64,000 bases of DNA from Halovivax gelatinilyticus (GCF_024300625.1 NZ_CP101322.1:2741992-2805991), one strand, 5' to 3'; shown: positions 1 to 9,538, numbered from the stretch's first letter. Notes: generated by a model from the letters alone, not told the origin. Made by a program: numbers and translations.

Positions 1-471
1 CTCGCCGACCTCACCGGCATCGACGTGGGATATCGAATCAGGCGAGAGTGGGGGATCGACGTCCCGCCGATCATGGAACGGGCGGTCGAGGCGGGAGACT
101 TCGGTCGAACGTCGGGTCGTGGCTACTACGACTACGAAACCGGTTCCGGGCCGGATTACGAAACCGGGGCGGGCGCGGACTTCGATACGCTTCGGGTCGA
201 AGCGAGGATGGTAAACCGCGCCGCGTCGCTCGTCGGCGGCGAGGTCGCCACGGTCGAGGACGTCGACGCGGGCGTTCGACTCGGATTGAATTTCCCCGAG
301 GGAATCTGCCGGCGAGCTGATAACATCGGGCTGGATGTCGTTCTCTCGAAGCTACGAGATGTCCACGAGGAGACGGGTGCTGACCGGTACGACCCGCACC
401 CGCACCTCGAATTACTCGTCGAACGGGGCCACGTCGGTGTCAACGCCAGTCGCGGGTTCTACGAGTATTGA
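1..471 (+). CDS. 3-hydroxyacyl-CoA dehydrogenase, C-terminal part (5' truncated by window)
   Basis: The open frame runs in from the window edge and stops at 469-471, so only about 156 C-terminal residues are visible. They match the all-helical C-terminal dimerisation domain of NAD-dependent 3-hydroxyacyl-CoA dehydrogenases, which oxidise L-3-hydroxyacyl-CoA in beta-oxidation. The domain appears twice in degenerate form: each half ends in the family signature, seen as GRTSGRGYYDY and NASRGFYEY, and the second half contains GLNFPEG. The NAD-binding Rossmann domain must lie upstream, outside the window. Internal ATG or GTG codons would give non-functional proteins. Substrate length preference cannot be read from this part. 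Confidence 0.85.
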   Translation, partial: LADLTGIDVGYRIRREWGIDVPPIMERAVEAGDFGRTSGRGYYDYETGSGPDYETGAGADFDTLRVEARMVNRAASLVGGEVATVEDVDAGVRLGLNFPEGICRRADNIGLDVVLSKLRDVHEETGADRYDPHPHLELLVERGHVGVNASRGFYEY

Positions 472-528
472 CGCGACCGGATACGCCGACGGAAGACGCC
501 CGGCGGTGACGAGGGCCCGCTGTCGTTC

Positions 529-1815
529 TCAACAGTCTGTCCCGCACGCACACTCGACCCGACAGAACGTCGTCTCGTACTCCAGGGATCGCCCGTTCGA
601 TGATCGCACGCCCTCGATCACACGGTCGGCCGGTCTGAGGCGGGCGGCGGTCGCGCCGTAGGGTGCGTCGCCGACCTCGATCGTCGTCACGACCGTTCGG
701 GTGCCGGCGTCGATCACGGCGACGGTATCTGTGGTCTGTACCGGAACGTACAGCTTCTCGCGGGCCGGGTCCCAGGTTCCGGTGAACGCTGATCCTCCGA
801 GGTCGAGTCGGTCCACGACCGTACGTGCCGCCAGATCGACCACGCTCACGTCGTCCGTTCCGGGCGTAAAGACGTAGCCGACATCTGCGTCCGGTCCGAT
901 CTCGCTGGTGAGGGGACTATCGCCGAGGCCGTCGTCGGGCCCGAGGCGTGCGACTTCGACGGGCGCCGCCGGGTCGGTAACGTCCCAGATACTCTCGCTA
1001 CCGGACTCGCCGCCGTCGTTTTCGACGAGCAGGTGCTCGCCGTCCCAGGCGGCGGTCGCCATGTACGGCGCCGGCGGCTCTCCGTCATCGGTCGGTTCGA
1101 CGTCGATCTGCGCGTCGATCTCGAACGACTCGACGTCGACGACGGTGAGCGTATCGCCGTACAGGTCGGGAACGTACGCGTACCGTCCGTTCGGGTGGAC
1201 AGTGACGTCGCAGGGGCCGGGTCCGTCGTGCTCGTCGCGACCGCCCTCGGGACGTCGATCGATCTCGCCGGTGACCTCGCCGAACCGCTCGGCCGTCGGA
1301 TCGGCGTCGATTCGATACTGGCGGTGGATCGGCTCGCGAGCGCTGACGACGAGGTACGTTCCATCGGGGGTTAGCTCCTGCCAGTTCGCGCCGGAACCGG
1401 TCTCGAGGCCGGTCGCCGGTTCCAACGACCCGATCGAGACTGCGCGGACCCCATCGTCGACGTTACACCAGAGGAGATCGTCCGCGGTTTCGACGAGTCG
1501 CGGCGAGAACTGATTCGAGGGGAACGATGCGGTCAGTCCGATCGGGACGGTCGCGATTGCCTCGTCCGTCTCGACGTCGATCACGGTGACGCTCCCGTCG
1601 CCGGTGTTGAAGACGACGACCGTCGGTCTCTCGACGACGTCGGTCGATCCGTCTCCGACGGGTCGATCGATCCCGCGGAGGGGTATGCGGCTCGATGCGG
1701 CGCCCGCGAGCCCCAAGCACCCGCCGGCTACGAGAAATCGTCTGCGAGTGAGCGGTCGCTCGAACCCGGGGGCTCGTTCAGGATCGATCGATCGGGCTGC
1801 GGTTCGTTCGTCCAC
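529..1815 (-). CDS. Tat-exported beta-propeller (YVTN/cytochrome D1-like) repeat protein
   Basis: This 428-residue protein starts at a GTG. It has a twin-arginine signal near residues 22-42 (TRRRFLVAGG followed by a hydrophobic Gly/Ala-rich stretch), so it is probably exported folded. The rest is repeated beta-strand blades, each with a VSVVDLAARTV-like or VTVIDVETDEAIATV-like core and GxxPxG turns. These are characteristic of seven-bladed YVTN-type propellers of archaeal surface proteins. A cysteine in the signal (AGGC) is only a weak lipobox. The C-terminus is cysteine-rich (CRVECACGTDC), which is unusual and could bind metal or form disulfides. The ligand or role is unknown. It is convergent with the upstream dehydrogenase and monocistronic. 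Confidence 0.8.
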   Translation of the reverse strand: MDERTAARSIDPERAPGFERPLTRRRFLVAGGCLGLAGAASSRIPLRGIDRPVGDGSTDVVERPTVVVFNTGDGSVTVIDVETDEAIATVPIGLTASFPSNQFSPRLVETADDLLWCNVDDGVRAVSIGSLEPATGLETGSGANWQELTPDGTYLVVSAREPIHRQYRIDADPTAERFGEVTGEIDRRPEGGRDEHDGPGPCDVTVHPNGRYAYVPDLYGDTLTVVDVESFEIDAQIDVEPTDDGEPPAPYMATAAWDGEHLLVENDGGESGSESIWDVTDPAAPVEVARLGPDDGLGDSPLTSEIGPDADVGYVFTPGTDDVSVVDLAARTVVDRLDLGGSAFTGTWDPAREKLYVPVQTTDTVAVIDAGTRTVVTTIEVGDAPYGATAARLRPADRVIEGVRSSNGRSLEYETTFCRVECACGTDC

Positions 1816-1867
1816 GGGAAACTAGTACGCTGACCGGCGTCTTATTCCCGACCCACGCTCCGGTGGG

Positions 1868-2611
1868 TCAGTAGGTCGATTCGAGGTAGTTGATGAGCGA
1901 TCTCACCCGATCGGGTTCGTCCGTCCAGAAGCCGTAATACGACCCCTCGGCGCGTTCTTCGGCGAGTAGCCCGGACGCGTTAAGATCGCTGCGGCCGCCG
2001 CCGTAGAGGACGAACCAGAACCGACCGATCTCCTCACCCGCCTCGGCGACGATGTCGATCGAATCTTCTAGTCTCTCACCGACGGCTGCCTGCATCGGGT
2101 ACCAGTCGTCGTCGATGAAGATACGAATCGTGAGTTCCCGCTCTCTGGCGATTCTGTCGTAGACCGAAACCTGTGCGTCGAAGGCCGCCGCGTTCTGAAA
2201 TCCGACGTACAGGGTGCCCGTTCCGACCCGCCACGCTCGTTCTTCGATCTCTCGGGTTACGGCCAGCATTTGACGCCGTTCGAAGGAGGTGAAGATCGTG
2301 TTTTCGAGAAAGTCGAGGGCCGGTGCCGTCGATCGATCGTCGGCGTCGATGCGCCACGGCGGATGGGTTTCGGGTGAAATGATCGTCGACAGGTGATCGA
2401 GACCGACCGCCCCGCGGAACTGCCCATCACCATCTTTGACGACCAGAAAGCCCGGCTCGTCGGCTGCCGGAAACGGTTGGTGTTCGACGCGGACGGCACG
2501 AGTCGAAAACTGTCGTGTTAGCTCGGTGACGACCGACTCGCGGTCTGTGTAGACACTGAGCGTGCGTTCGCGAGCTTCGACCGCGTCGAACGCGTCACGC
2601 AGTGAGTCCAT
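1868..2611 (-). CDS. DICT sensory domain protein
   Basis: The protein of 247 residues begins with MDSLRDAFDAVEARERTL. I chose this ATG because it lies 13 bp after the stop of the upstream HTH gene, and sequence further 5' in the frame overlaps that gene with low-complexity Ser/Thr/Arg shadow translation. The body resembles the haloarchaeal DICT domain (diguanylate cyclase- and two-component-associated sensory domain), including the FLENTIFTSFERRQMLAVTREIEERAWR stretch (split here: FLENTIFTSFE, RRQMLAVTREIEERAWR) and a C-terminal FWTDEPDRV segment. It probably senses light or redox for the DUF7344-type regulator cotranscribed upstream. That role is inferred from family context only. Confidence 0.75.
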   Translation of the reverse strand: MDSLRDAFDAVEARERTLSVYTDRESVVTELTRQFSTRAVRVEHQPFPAADEPGFLVVKDGDGQFRGAVGLDHLSTIISPETHPPWRIDADDRSTAPALDFLENTIFTSFERRQMLAVTREIEERAWRVGTGTLYVGFQNAAAFDAQVSVYDRIARERELTIRIFIDDDWYPMQAAVGERLEDSIDIVAEAGEEIGRFWFVLYGGGRSDLNASGLLAEERAEGSYYGFWTDEPDRVRSLINYLESTY

Positions 2612-2624
2612 ATAAGATGTTTCG

Positions 2625-2987
2625 TCAGTGTTCGATTCCAAGCATGGTGTTGACCGCCGGGTGAACGTCGGCCTTCCTGATCGTGAGCGTCTCGACGTCG
2701 AAGTCGATGTAATCGATGTCGTCGAGTTTCGGGAGCACAACGTGGTAGAGCTGAATCTGAACACGTTCTCGCGTCGAGGGGGTCGCGATCGATGCTGACT
2801 CCATGGCCCAGAACCCGGTGACGAAGTCCGTGATCTCGGCCAACGTCGACCGGGGTTCGTGTGCGAGGTAGTACAGCGCGTACCGGCCGTAGCGGTTCGA
2901 GAGGATGTCGAAGACTTCGTCGTACGACGACGATTGCACTCGCGAGTGGCTTGATCCGAGACTGTCTTCGAACTCCTCCCAGTCCAT
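2625..2987 (-). CDS. DUF7344-type winged-helix regulator
   Basis: This 120-residue protein has the layout of haloarchaeal DUF7344 winged-helix proteins: a YDEVFDILSNRYGRYALYYL helix at residues 23-42, then EPRSTLAEITDFV, then VQIQLYHVVLPKLDDIDYIDFD as recognition helix and wing. It is the first gene of a two-gene unit with the DICT protein, separated by 13 bp. This regulator plus sensor pairing is common in halophilic archaea. Target genes are unknown. It may bind its own promoter in the gap that follows. Confidence 0.75.
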   Translation of the reverse strand: MDWEEFEDSLGSSHSRVQSSSYDEVFDILSNRYGRYALYYLAHEPRSTLAEITDFVTGFWAMESASIATPSTRERVQIQLYHVVLPKLDDIDYIDFDVETLTIRKADVHPAVNTMLGIEH

Positions 2988-3366
2988 CGTCGGAAGCTAC
3001 CACGGTGAGATACAAAAAAGCGTCACCTGGTCCGCTCTAGCTCGTCGAACGGACGGCTTCTACCGATTTCCCGGTCTCCGTTTGCTCGGTCGACCCGGAC
3101 GTGGTCCCCGCCCCGACACCCGCTGTCGTGAACTCGATGACAATTATCTCTCTCCGAACGGACGTGGCTACGTCGACTAGGATCACGATCCGTCCGTCGC
3201 GAGCCGCGGTCCCAGATTCGAGGATAGCCGTCGTTGCCCACTCACGTACGGCGTACGCGGGTGAGATTCCGACTTCGCCAGTCGTCGGGTGACAGCGACT
3301 AGACTCGAGCGACGTGGTGGGGCCGCCCTGAGCCCCGTACGCTCGAATGAGTTCTCAGTTCACGGC
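2988..3366. other. Gap with a possible gene remnant
   Basis: No complete gene is convincing here. On the minus strand a frame without an ATG runs from about 3345 to 3050. It contains a plausible folded stretch (AVREWATTAILESGTA, then RIVILVDVATSVRREIIVIE), so a decayed gene is possible, but I cannot name a family. The A/T-rich bases near 3012-3022 probably hold the promoter of the DUF7344/DICT unit. Confidence 0.3.
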
Positions 3367-3831
3367 TCACTCGTCGGACCAGAGGACCCGATGTGCAGAT
3401 CCGTCCTCGTCCGGTTCGTACTCGTACCGAACGGTCACGTCGCCCTCCGGTGCCTCGAAAGCCAGAACGTTTCCGCTCTCTTCGGATTCGTCGTAGCGAT
3501 CGTCGCGATGGTACTCCGTTCGTCGCATCGGACTGTACGTCTGATCGTCGGAAATCAGGGTGAACTCGTTCGCCGGCGGGCGTTCGCCGCTTACGTCGAT
3601 TTCGACGAAGACGAACTCTCCCGAGTGCGTTCCCGATTGGCCAAGAAATCCATCGTACTCGTACTCTGTCGCGTGCTCGTACCCTGAAAGCGTAATCGTC
3701 GGGCCGCCGGGTTTGTCGTACGACTCGCCGAACTCGAGTTCGGTAACGGAGTCGTCCCCACCGGAGCTAGCATTGGTACACCCGGCCAGCGCAGTCATCC
3801 CGACGACAGCGAGGTATCGACGTCGATTCAC
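3367..3831 (-). CDS. Small secreted lipoprotein, function unknown
   Basis: From the GTG at 3829-3831 the protein has 154 residues. Its N-terminus is a signal peptide with basic residues (NRRRYLAVVG) and the lipobox LAGC, so it should be a lipid-anchored exported protein. An ATG further 5' in frame would put 76 implausible residues before the signal, so I rejected it. The mature part is a beta-rich single domain with phrases such as FVFVEIDVSGERPPANEFTL and VTVRYEYEP. This resembles DUF4352-like immunoglobulin-fold lipoproteins of haloarchaea. It is divergent from the histidine kinase gene; the AT-rich intergenic stretch at 3840-3870 suits promoters for both. Confidence 0.7.
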   Translation of the reverse strand: MNRRRYLAVVGMTALAGCTNASSGGDDSVTELEFGESYDKPGGPTITLSGYEHATEYEYDGFLGQSGTHSGEFVFVEIDVSGERPPANEFTLISDDQTYSPMRRTEYHRDDRYDESEESGNVLAFEAPEGDVTVRYEYEPDEDGSAHRVLWSDE

Positions 3832-3990
3832 GGCGGATGGTATACAGTACCAGTAAATAAGTTTGGTGTATCGAGGCACGAATTGAAGCAATCGCCGATT
3901 CTGGGCCGATCGAACCACTCGGTGGGTCCGCGACCGGTTCTCATCGCGACCGACCGGCAACTTATTTCGATCGAACCCGTCGTAGCCCCA

Positions 3991-6342
3991 ATGACCGAGG
4001 AGGACGGATTCTCGAACTCGCCCGTTCCTGAAGGCGAGACCGAGACCGCGACTCACCACGCGAGTCTAGTGAATGCCGTCGACGACGGCATCTACCGACT
4101 CGACGACGAGGGTCGGTTCGTCGCCGTCAACGACGCCATCGTCGAAACGGCGGGCTGGACCCGCGAAGAACTTCTCGGCGAGCACGTCTCGATCGCGATC
4201 GAGGACGACGATGCGCGCCGCCTCGAGCGAGAGATTCGGGCACGATTGGAATCGGGTGAAGATCCGAATACGACGTTCTCGCTGGCCATCGAAACCGCCT
4301 GGGGGACGTCCCTTCCCAGTGAACTCAGATTCAGCCTGCTCGTCGACGACGGTTCGTTCGAGGGCACGGTCGGTGTGGTTCGAACCGTCGAAGACCAGGA
4401 TCGATCGGAGCACCTTCCGTCGATCTGGGAGACCTACGACTCGATCTCGTCGGTAATCGACGAGGCGGACGTCGGCGTCTTCGTTCTGGACGACTCGTTC
4501 GACGTGGTCTGGATCGACGAGACGACCGAGGAGTACTTCGGCATCGATTCGAACGACGTGATCGGTCGCGACAAGCGAACGGTGATCGAAGGGACCATTC
4601 GCGACCGCATGGCGGACCCCGAAACGTTCGAAGAGACCGTTCTCGCGACCTACGACGACAACACGTACGTCGAGCAGTTCGAGTGTCTGATGACGGCCGG
4701 CGCGGATCGGCGAGAGCGGTGGCTCGAACACCGATCGAAACCGATCGAATCGGGACGGTACGCGGGTGGGCGCGTCGAACTCTACTACGACATCACGGAT
4801 CGAAAGGAGTCCGAACGGGCGCGTCTGGAGAGTGAACGGCGGTTACGACGCGAGTACGAACTGACCGAACAAATTCTCGATACCAGTCCGGTCGGGATCG
4901 CCGTGGTACACCGCGACGGCTCGATCGTCCGGGCGAACGAGCACATCGGCGCTCTCCTCGATCCGGCCGTACCCGAGGACGGAGAGCCTACCGAGACGCT
5001 GCCGGCTATGTACGATCTGGACGGTGAGATACTTCCGCCCGATCGTCGGCCGATCGCGAGAGCGTTAGAAACCGGCGAGCCGATATCGGGTCAGGAGATA
5101 TTCGTCGAAGACGGCGACGGCGAGCAACGCTGGCTCTCGATAAACGTCACCCCGATCGGCGACGAACGTCCGCCCGAGCGAGTCGTGGCGGCGGTGACGG
5201 AGATCACCGACGTGAAAGAACTCGCCGAGCGCAGGCGGCGAGCACTCGAAGAACGTGAAAAGGAGCTGATGGGCCTGCAACTCGCGACCAATCTGCTCGA
5301 AACGGTCGATCAACCGGTCGAATCGCTTCTCTCCGAGTTCGTCTCGATACTTCCGCAGTTCTTTCACAATCCCGATCGAACCGTCGCGCGAGTCTCGGTC
5401 GGCGATCACACGGCGACCACGCGCGACGATGCACGGTACCCCGCCGCGGATCGAACGGACGATTCCGATCCTCGGATACTCGCGACGAGTCGAACCGTCG
5501 ACGACGCGCCTATTCGGATCGAGATTTCGCTCGTCGGTGAAACTTCGGCCGCCGAGACGGCCGAAGACGCCTTCATGGACGAAGAGCGCGAGCTGATCGA
5601 GATGCTCGCGACGCTCCTGAAGCTTCACTTCGATCGGCGCGGCTACATCGATGACCTTCAGGAATCGAACGAACGGCTAGAGCAGTTCGCCTACGCCGCC
5701 AGTCACGACTTGCAGGAACCGCTCCGAATGGTCTCTAGCTACCTTTCGTTACTCGAGCGACGGTATGCGGACGAGCTCGACGACGACGCACAAGAGTTCA
5801 TCGAGTACGCCGTCGACGGCGCCGACCGCATGCGCGACATGATCGAAGGGCTGCTGGCGTATTCCCGCGTCGAGACCCGAGGCGAACCCATGGCGCCGAT
5901 CGACCTCGGGTGCGTTCTAAACGACGTCCTCGACGATCTCCAGTTACAGGTAGAAGAGACCGAAGCGTCGGTCGAGGTCGATCCGATGCCCCGCGTCGAG
6001 GGGGATCCAGCACAGCTCAGACAGGTGTTCCAGAACGTACTCGAGAACGCGATCGAGTATCACGGTGATGACTCGCCACGTATCGACGTAACTGCAACGC
6101 GGCTGGACGATCGCTGGCGCATTTCGATTCACGACGAGGGGATCGGCATCCGGCCGGACGACCACGATCGCGTCTTTCGCGTCTTCCAGCGATTGCACTC
6201 ACACGAAGAACACGCCGGGACGGGTATCGGTCTCGCGCTCACTCGCCGCATCGTCGAGCGTCACGGCGGCGAAATCTGGGTCGACTCGGAACCCGGAGAG
6301 GGATCGACGTTTCACCTGACTCTCCCGCCAGTCCAGGAGTAG
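3991..6342 (+). CDS. Multi-PAS sensor histidine kinase
   Basis: The protein has 783 residues from the ATG at 3991; an in-frame TTG at 3883 would add 36 residues with no homology signal. Three PAS-type domains lie in the first half (for example VDDGIYRLDDEGRFVAVND, DVGVFVLDDSFDVVW and SPVGIAVVHRDGSIVRAN), separated by short helical linkers. A GAF-like or linker region follows. The HisKA domain has the phospho-accepting histidine at residue 572 (AASHDLQEP). The ATPase domain has the N box NVLENAIEY, G1 DEGIGIRPDDHDRVF and G2 GTGIGLALT. There are no membrane segments, so it is a cytoplasmic kinase. No response regulator is adjacent, so its partner is unknown. Confidence 0.9.
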   Translation: MTEEDGFSNSPVPEGETETATHHASLVNAVDDGIYRLDDEGRFVAVNDAIVETAGWTREELLGEHVSIAIEDDDARRLEREIRARLESGEDPNTTFSLAIETAWGTSLPSELRFSLLVDDGSFEGTVGVVRTVEDQDRSEHLPSIWETYDSISSVIDEADVGVFVLDDSFDVVWIDETTEEYFGIDSNDVIGRDKRTVIEGTIRDRMADPETFEETVLATYDDNTYVEQFECLMTAGADRRERWLEHRSKPIESGRYAGGRVELYYDITDRKESERARLESERRLRREYELTEQILDTSPVGIAVVHRDGSIVRANEHIGALLDPAVPEDGEPTETLPAMYDLDGEILPPDRRPIARALETGEPISGQEIFVEDGDGEQRWLSINVTPIGDERPPERVVAAVTEITDVKELAERRRRALEEREKELMGLQLATNLLETVDQPVESLLSEFVSILPQFFHNPDRTVARVSVGDHTATTRDDARYPAADRTDDSDPRILATSRTVDDAPIRIEISLVGETSAAETAEDAFMDEERELIEMLATLLKLHFDRRGYIDDLQESNERLEQFAYAASHDLQEPLRMVSSYLSLLERRYADELDDDAQEFIEYAVDGADRMRDMIEGLLAYSRVETRGEPMAPIDLGCVLNDVLDDLQLQVEETEASVEVDPMPRVEGDPAQLRQVFQNVLENAIEYHGDDSPRIDVTATRLDDRWRISIHDEGIGIRPDDHDRVFRVFQRLHSHEEHAGTGIGLALTRRIVERHGGEIWVDSEPGEGSTFHLTLPPVQE

Positions 6343-6453
6343 CTCCTTCGCGTTCGCGCATCCGCATTCGAAGTCGATCCGACAGAACGGTGTGAACTTC
6401 GATCACGTACTGGCGAAACCGAGAGCGATGTCGGCGTTCACGAACCCGACATC

Positions 6454-7299
6454 TCACTCGAGTGAAACGTCGAGGACGACCATGATAGCGATGCCCGCCA
6501 TCGTTCCCAGCGTGGCAATCCGTTCGTGCCCACGTGCGTGGGTTTCCGGAACGATTTCGTCGCTAATGACGAACAACATCGCCCCCGCGGCGAACCCCAT
6601 CGCGTAGGGAAGCAACGGTGTGGCTACTTGAACGGCTGCGGCACCGAAGACGGCCATTGGAATCTCTACGAGCCCGGCTCTGATCCCCACGATCGCCGCG
6701 TAGAAGAGCGATCCGAGTCCCGCGTTCCGCGCGGCGACCGAGACGGCAAATCCCTCCGGGACGTTCTGTATTCCGATCGCGATCATCAGCGGAATCGCAA
6801 TCGAGAGGTCCTCAGCACCGAAGGCGACGCCGACGGCTAGCCCCTCCGGCACGTTGTGGAGCGTGATGGCGACGACGAAGAGGATCACCGCGGAGACGTT
6901 CCGAGACGACGTCTCGGCCGTCCGCCCGGTGGCTCGATTCGACCGATCGTCGTCTACGACTTCGTTCTCGATGCGTCGGCGTCCCGTAATGACGAGGTGG
7001 ACGTGTGGAATCCACCGATCGGCGCGATCGAGCGCGAGGACGCCGATTGCGAACCCGACGAAGACGGGACCGACGCCGCCGATCTCGATCCCGGGTACGA
7101 TGAGGCTCGTAAAACTCGCCGCGAGCATGATCCCGGCTGCGAATCCGAGCGCTCCATCTAGGGCTCGCTCCGACGGATCACGCCACAGCACGATGAGCAG
7201 TGCTCCGAGGAGGTTGAACGTCGCGATGACGATTCCGCCGACCAGCCCGTGGACGACGGGATCCGTGCCGACGAGTTCGACGAATCGTGTCTCGATCAT
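6454..7299 (-). CDS. ZIP family metal transporter
   Basis: This 281-residue membrane protein has about eight predicted helices and the two ZIP metal-site motifs, HNVPEGLAVG in helix IV and QNVPEGFAVS in helix V. A hydrophilic histidine-containing loop (WIPHVHLVITGRRR) sits between helices III and IV, and the C-terminus carries DEIVPETHARGHE. ZIP proteins import divalent metals, usually zinc, into the cytoplasm. In helix V the usual histidine of HxxPEG is Gln (QNVPEG), a known variation within the family. It is divergent from the UspA gene; no metalloregulator is adjacent. Confidence 0.88.
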   Translation of the reverse strand: MIETRFVELVGTDPVVHGLVGGIVIATFNLLGALLIVLWRDPSERALDGALGFAAGIMLAASFTSLIVPGIEIGGVGPVFVGFAIGVLALDRADRWIPHVHLVITGRRRIENEVVDDDRSNRATGRTAETSSRNVSAVILFVVAITLHNVPEGLAVGVAFGAEDLSIAIPLMIAIGIQNVPEGFAVSVAARNAGLGSLFYAAIVGIRAGLVEIPMAVFGAAAVQVATPLLPYAMGFAAGAMLFVISDEIVPETHARGHERIATLGTMAGIAIMVVLDVSLE

Positions 7300-7438
7300 T
7301 CACTCGACGCGACGCCCTATCCACCACGGGCCGTCCCATAAATCGATGCGGGCAAACTGGCCGTGTTGACTCCTCGGTATGTGCGGTTTTCTCGTGCGGG
7401 TCGTGTTTCTTGTCGATCGCCGCCGTAGGTACCGGTCC

Positions 7439-8290
7439 ATGTACGAAACGATCCTCATCCCGGTGGAAGCCGGTGGTCGCGACGAGTCCGCCATCTCGCT
7501 CGGCCTCGACCTCGCTAGCGCGTTCGGGGCCACGGTTCACGCCCTCACGGTCGTCCCGGCGGGGACCGAACCCGCCGGGCTCGATCCCGAAGCCGCCGCC
7601 GAACTAGGGTCGGTCTCGACCGAAGCCGGCGAGGAGGCGACCGCAACCGTCGACGAACGCGCAGACGAACGGGGGCTGGAATCGACGGCTGCCGTCCGAG
7701 ACGGCGTCGTCTACCGAACCGTGCTCGAGTACGCCGCCGATCACGACGTCGATCTGATCGTGATGGGAGCGCGGGGTCAGACCGAGCGGGACAAGGCTAG
7801 ACTCGGTCGTACGACCGAGCGAGTCATCTCGCTCGCCGAGGCACCCGTCCTGGCCGTTCCACCGGGCGGACCGACGACGCTCGATCGTGTCGTCCTCGCG
7901 ACCGACGGCAGCGACGCCGCAGAGCGCGCTGGGGAACACGGTCTCGAACTCGCCGCGGCGACAGACGCGAGGGTTTCGGTCCTGTACGTTGTCGACTCGG
8001 ACACCTACGACTTGAACGACGCTCCGCGTAGCATCGTCGGCCTATTGACCGAGGGCGGTGAGAACGCCGTCGAGGCGCTCGCCGCGGCGGCCCGCGATCG
8101 CGGACTGGCCGTCGACACCAGCGTTCGTCGCGGTCGTCCCGACGAATCGATCACCGCGTTCGCCGACGATCGAGACGCGCTGGTCGTGGTCGGAACCAGC
8201 GGTCGCGGCGGGGCGACCGATCCGATTCTCGGGGCCACCGCTGAGCGGGTACTTCGTCGGACTACCCGTCCGATCCTCACTGTAAACTAG
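7439..8290 (+). CDS. Tandem universal stress protein (two UspA domains)
   Basis: From ATG 7439 (MYETILIPVEAG, the typical UspA start) the protein is 283 residues long. Two UspA folds follow each other: domain one ends with VIMGARGQTERDKARLG plus APVLAVPPGG, and domain two starts at DRVVLATDGSDAAER and ends with VVGTSGRGGATDPILG and PILTVN. Both keep the GxxGxxxxxxxG nucleotide-binding pattern, so both may bind ATP. Such duplicated Usp proteins are common in halophiles. It is transcribed divergently from the ZIP gene, with 139 bp between start codons. Confidence 0.88.
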   Translation: MYETILIPVEAGGRDESAISLGLDLASAFGATVHALTVVPAGTEPAGLDPEAAAELGSVSTEAGEEATATVDERADERGLESTAAVRDGVVYRTVLEYAADHDVDLIVMGARGQTERDKARLGRTTERVISLAEAPVLAVPPGGPTTLDRVVLATDGSDAAERAGEHGLELAAATDARVSVLYVVDSDTYDLNDAPRSIVGLLTEGGENAVEALAAAARDRGLAVDTSVRRGRPDESITAFADDRDALVVVGTSGRGGATDPILGATAERVLRRTTRPILTVN

Positions 8291-8355
8291 GGGTTTGTGA
8301 CCGGGAATTCGATCCCGTCTGCCGGGCGGCAGTGGCGACCGAGCGGCGGATTCGG

Positions 8356-8499
8356 TTACACACCTTCGTGGAGGAACCGACCCTCCTGTTCGTAGATGGC
8401 GACGAGTTCCGTGATGAACTCCTCCATCGTCTCGTCCGCTTCGAGGTGGCTTTCGATCCGCGTGGCGAGTTCGTCGTCGAGTTCGATCGTTCGGCTCAT
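8356..8499 (-). CDS. Small acidic haloarchaeal protein, 47 residues
   Basis: A short frame from ATG 8499 to TAA encodes 47 residues beginning MSRTIELDDELATRIESHLE and ending FLHEGV. It resembles short haloarchaeal proteins with a ribbon-helix-helix or VapB-antitoxin-like N-terminus (TIELDDELATRI beta strand and helix). No toxin partner is adjacent. It is convergent with the UspA gene. Codon use shows the usual strong GC bias at third positions, which supports real coding. Confidence 0.7.
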   Translation of the reverse strand: MSRTIELDDELATRIESHLEADETMEEFITELVAIYEQEGRFLHEGV

Positions 8500-8659
8500 C
8501 GAGGCTCACTAGCGCGCCCAGGCGAATAAACCTCGGCCCAACCGCGATGTGGTGGCTGACACTCACGATTGACAGAGGGTTCGAGAACGGATACTTTCAC
8601 GAAACTATCTGGGAAAAGTACTTTAGCGGCGGGTCCCAACGCCTGATTACGATCAGGTA

Positions 8660-8905
8660 ATGACGAGTGTAGATGGGCTTACCCACGCCGACATGATCCG
8701 GGCGGAACCCGTCGAGAGCGCGATGTACACGATCGTCCCGCTCGGCCTCGCGTTGGCTCAACTGGGAAACAGCGTGATAAACGACCTCTCGTTTCTGCTC
8801 TCGGTGCCGTTCGCACTCGTCCTCGTGGGGTATGCCGTGTTTTTGAATCAGTTCAATTTCGCCAGGTACCGTCGGGAGCGACTCGAACGGGCCATCGGCC
8901 CGTGA
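8660..8905 (+). CDS. Small membrane protein, 81 residues
   Basis: The protein has a charged N-terminus, two predicted transmembrane helices (YTIVPLGLALAQLG and FLLSVPFALVLVGYAVF) and a basic tail (RYRRERLERAIGP). It is a conserved-looking haloarchaeal hypothetical and I do not know its function. An A/T-rich TATA-like stretch (AAAAGTACTTTA) lies at about 8613-8624, some 36-47 bp before the ATG. It appears monocistronic. Confidence 0.65.
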   Translation: MTSVDGLTHADMIRAEPVESAMYTIVPLGLALAQLGNSVINDLSFLLSVPFALVLVGYAVFLNQFNFARYRRERLERAIGP

Positions 8906-9070
8906 GTCGCCTCGCGACCGATCGGCGGTACGACGGCGGTTCACAGCTTCGGCCGGTGAAACTGACCGAAACGGCGAGATCCGCCGTCGGCTGACTGTTT
9001 TTAATACGGTGTTTCCGGCTGGTGCAAGCAACGCCGTTTTTGACGAAACCGATGAAGGTCCACCGGAAAC

Positions 9071-9538
9071 ATGAGCGATACACCAGCGGACACGCCGCCG
9101 AGCGGAGAACCGTCGACCGACCGCGATCCGGGACGAGAGACGGGTCGCGCTCGTGGGTTGAACACGGACGTGATGCAGTGGGTGAGCGCGCTTGCGGCCA
9201 TCGTCGGGCTGTTGATCGTCGCGTCGCCGTTCGTCTACGAAGGCGTGACGGACACGGCCTACTGGAACAACACGCTGGTCGGGACCGGTATCTTCGTTCT
9301 GGCCGGCTACAACTTCTACCGGATGACGCGCGACCAGCTCGCGAGCGTCGCGGCGGCGTCGCTCGCCGTCCTGCTCGGGCTGTGGATCGTCGTCTCGCCG
9401 TTCGCGATCGACATGGGAAGCGACGCGCTCGCGACCAGTACGACGGTCGCGGGGATCGCCGTCGTGGCGCTCTCGGGGTACAACGCCTACGCCAACAGCC
9501 GGGCCGAGACCCCCGAACGTGCGGGCACACGAGCCTGA
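9071..9538 (+). CDS. SPW-repeat membrane protein
   Basis: The 155-residue protein has a hydrophilic acidic N-terminus of about 35 residues and then two copies of the SPW repeat (PF03779-type). Each copy is a helix pair starting with a W-xx-x-GL.I...SPF pattern: MQWVSALAAIVGLLIVASPF, and later LLGLWIVVSPFAIDM. Each is followed by a second helix ending in G-YN (LAGYNFYR and LSGYNAYA). Four membrane helices are predicted. The family is widespread in halophilic archaea and of unknown function. It has no operon partner. Confidence 0.82.
   Translation: MSDTPADTPPSGEPSTDRDPGRETGRARGLNTDVMQWVSALAAIVGLLIVASPFVYEGVTDTAYWNNTLVGTGIFVLAGYNFYRMTRDQLASVAAASLAVLLGLWIVVSPFAIDMGSDALATSTTVAGIAVVALSGYNAYANSRAETPERAGTRA

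Noticed and set aside
3883-3990. TTG start extending the histidine kinase by 36 residues
   Set aside because: The extension has no PAS similarity and the ATG at 3991 fits the family start.
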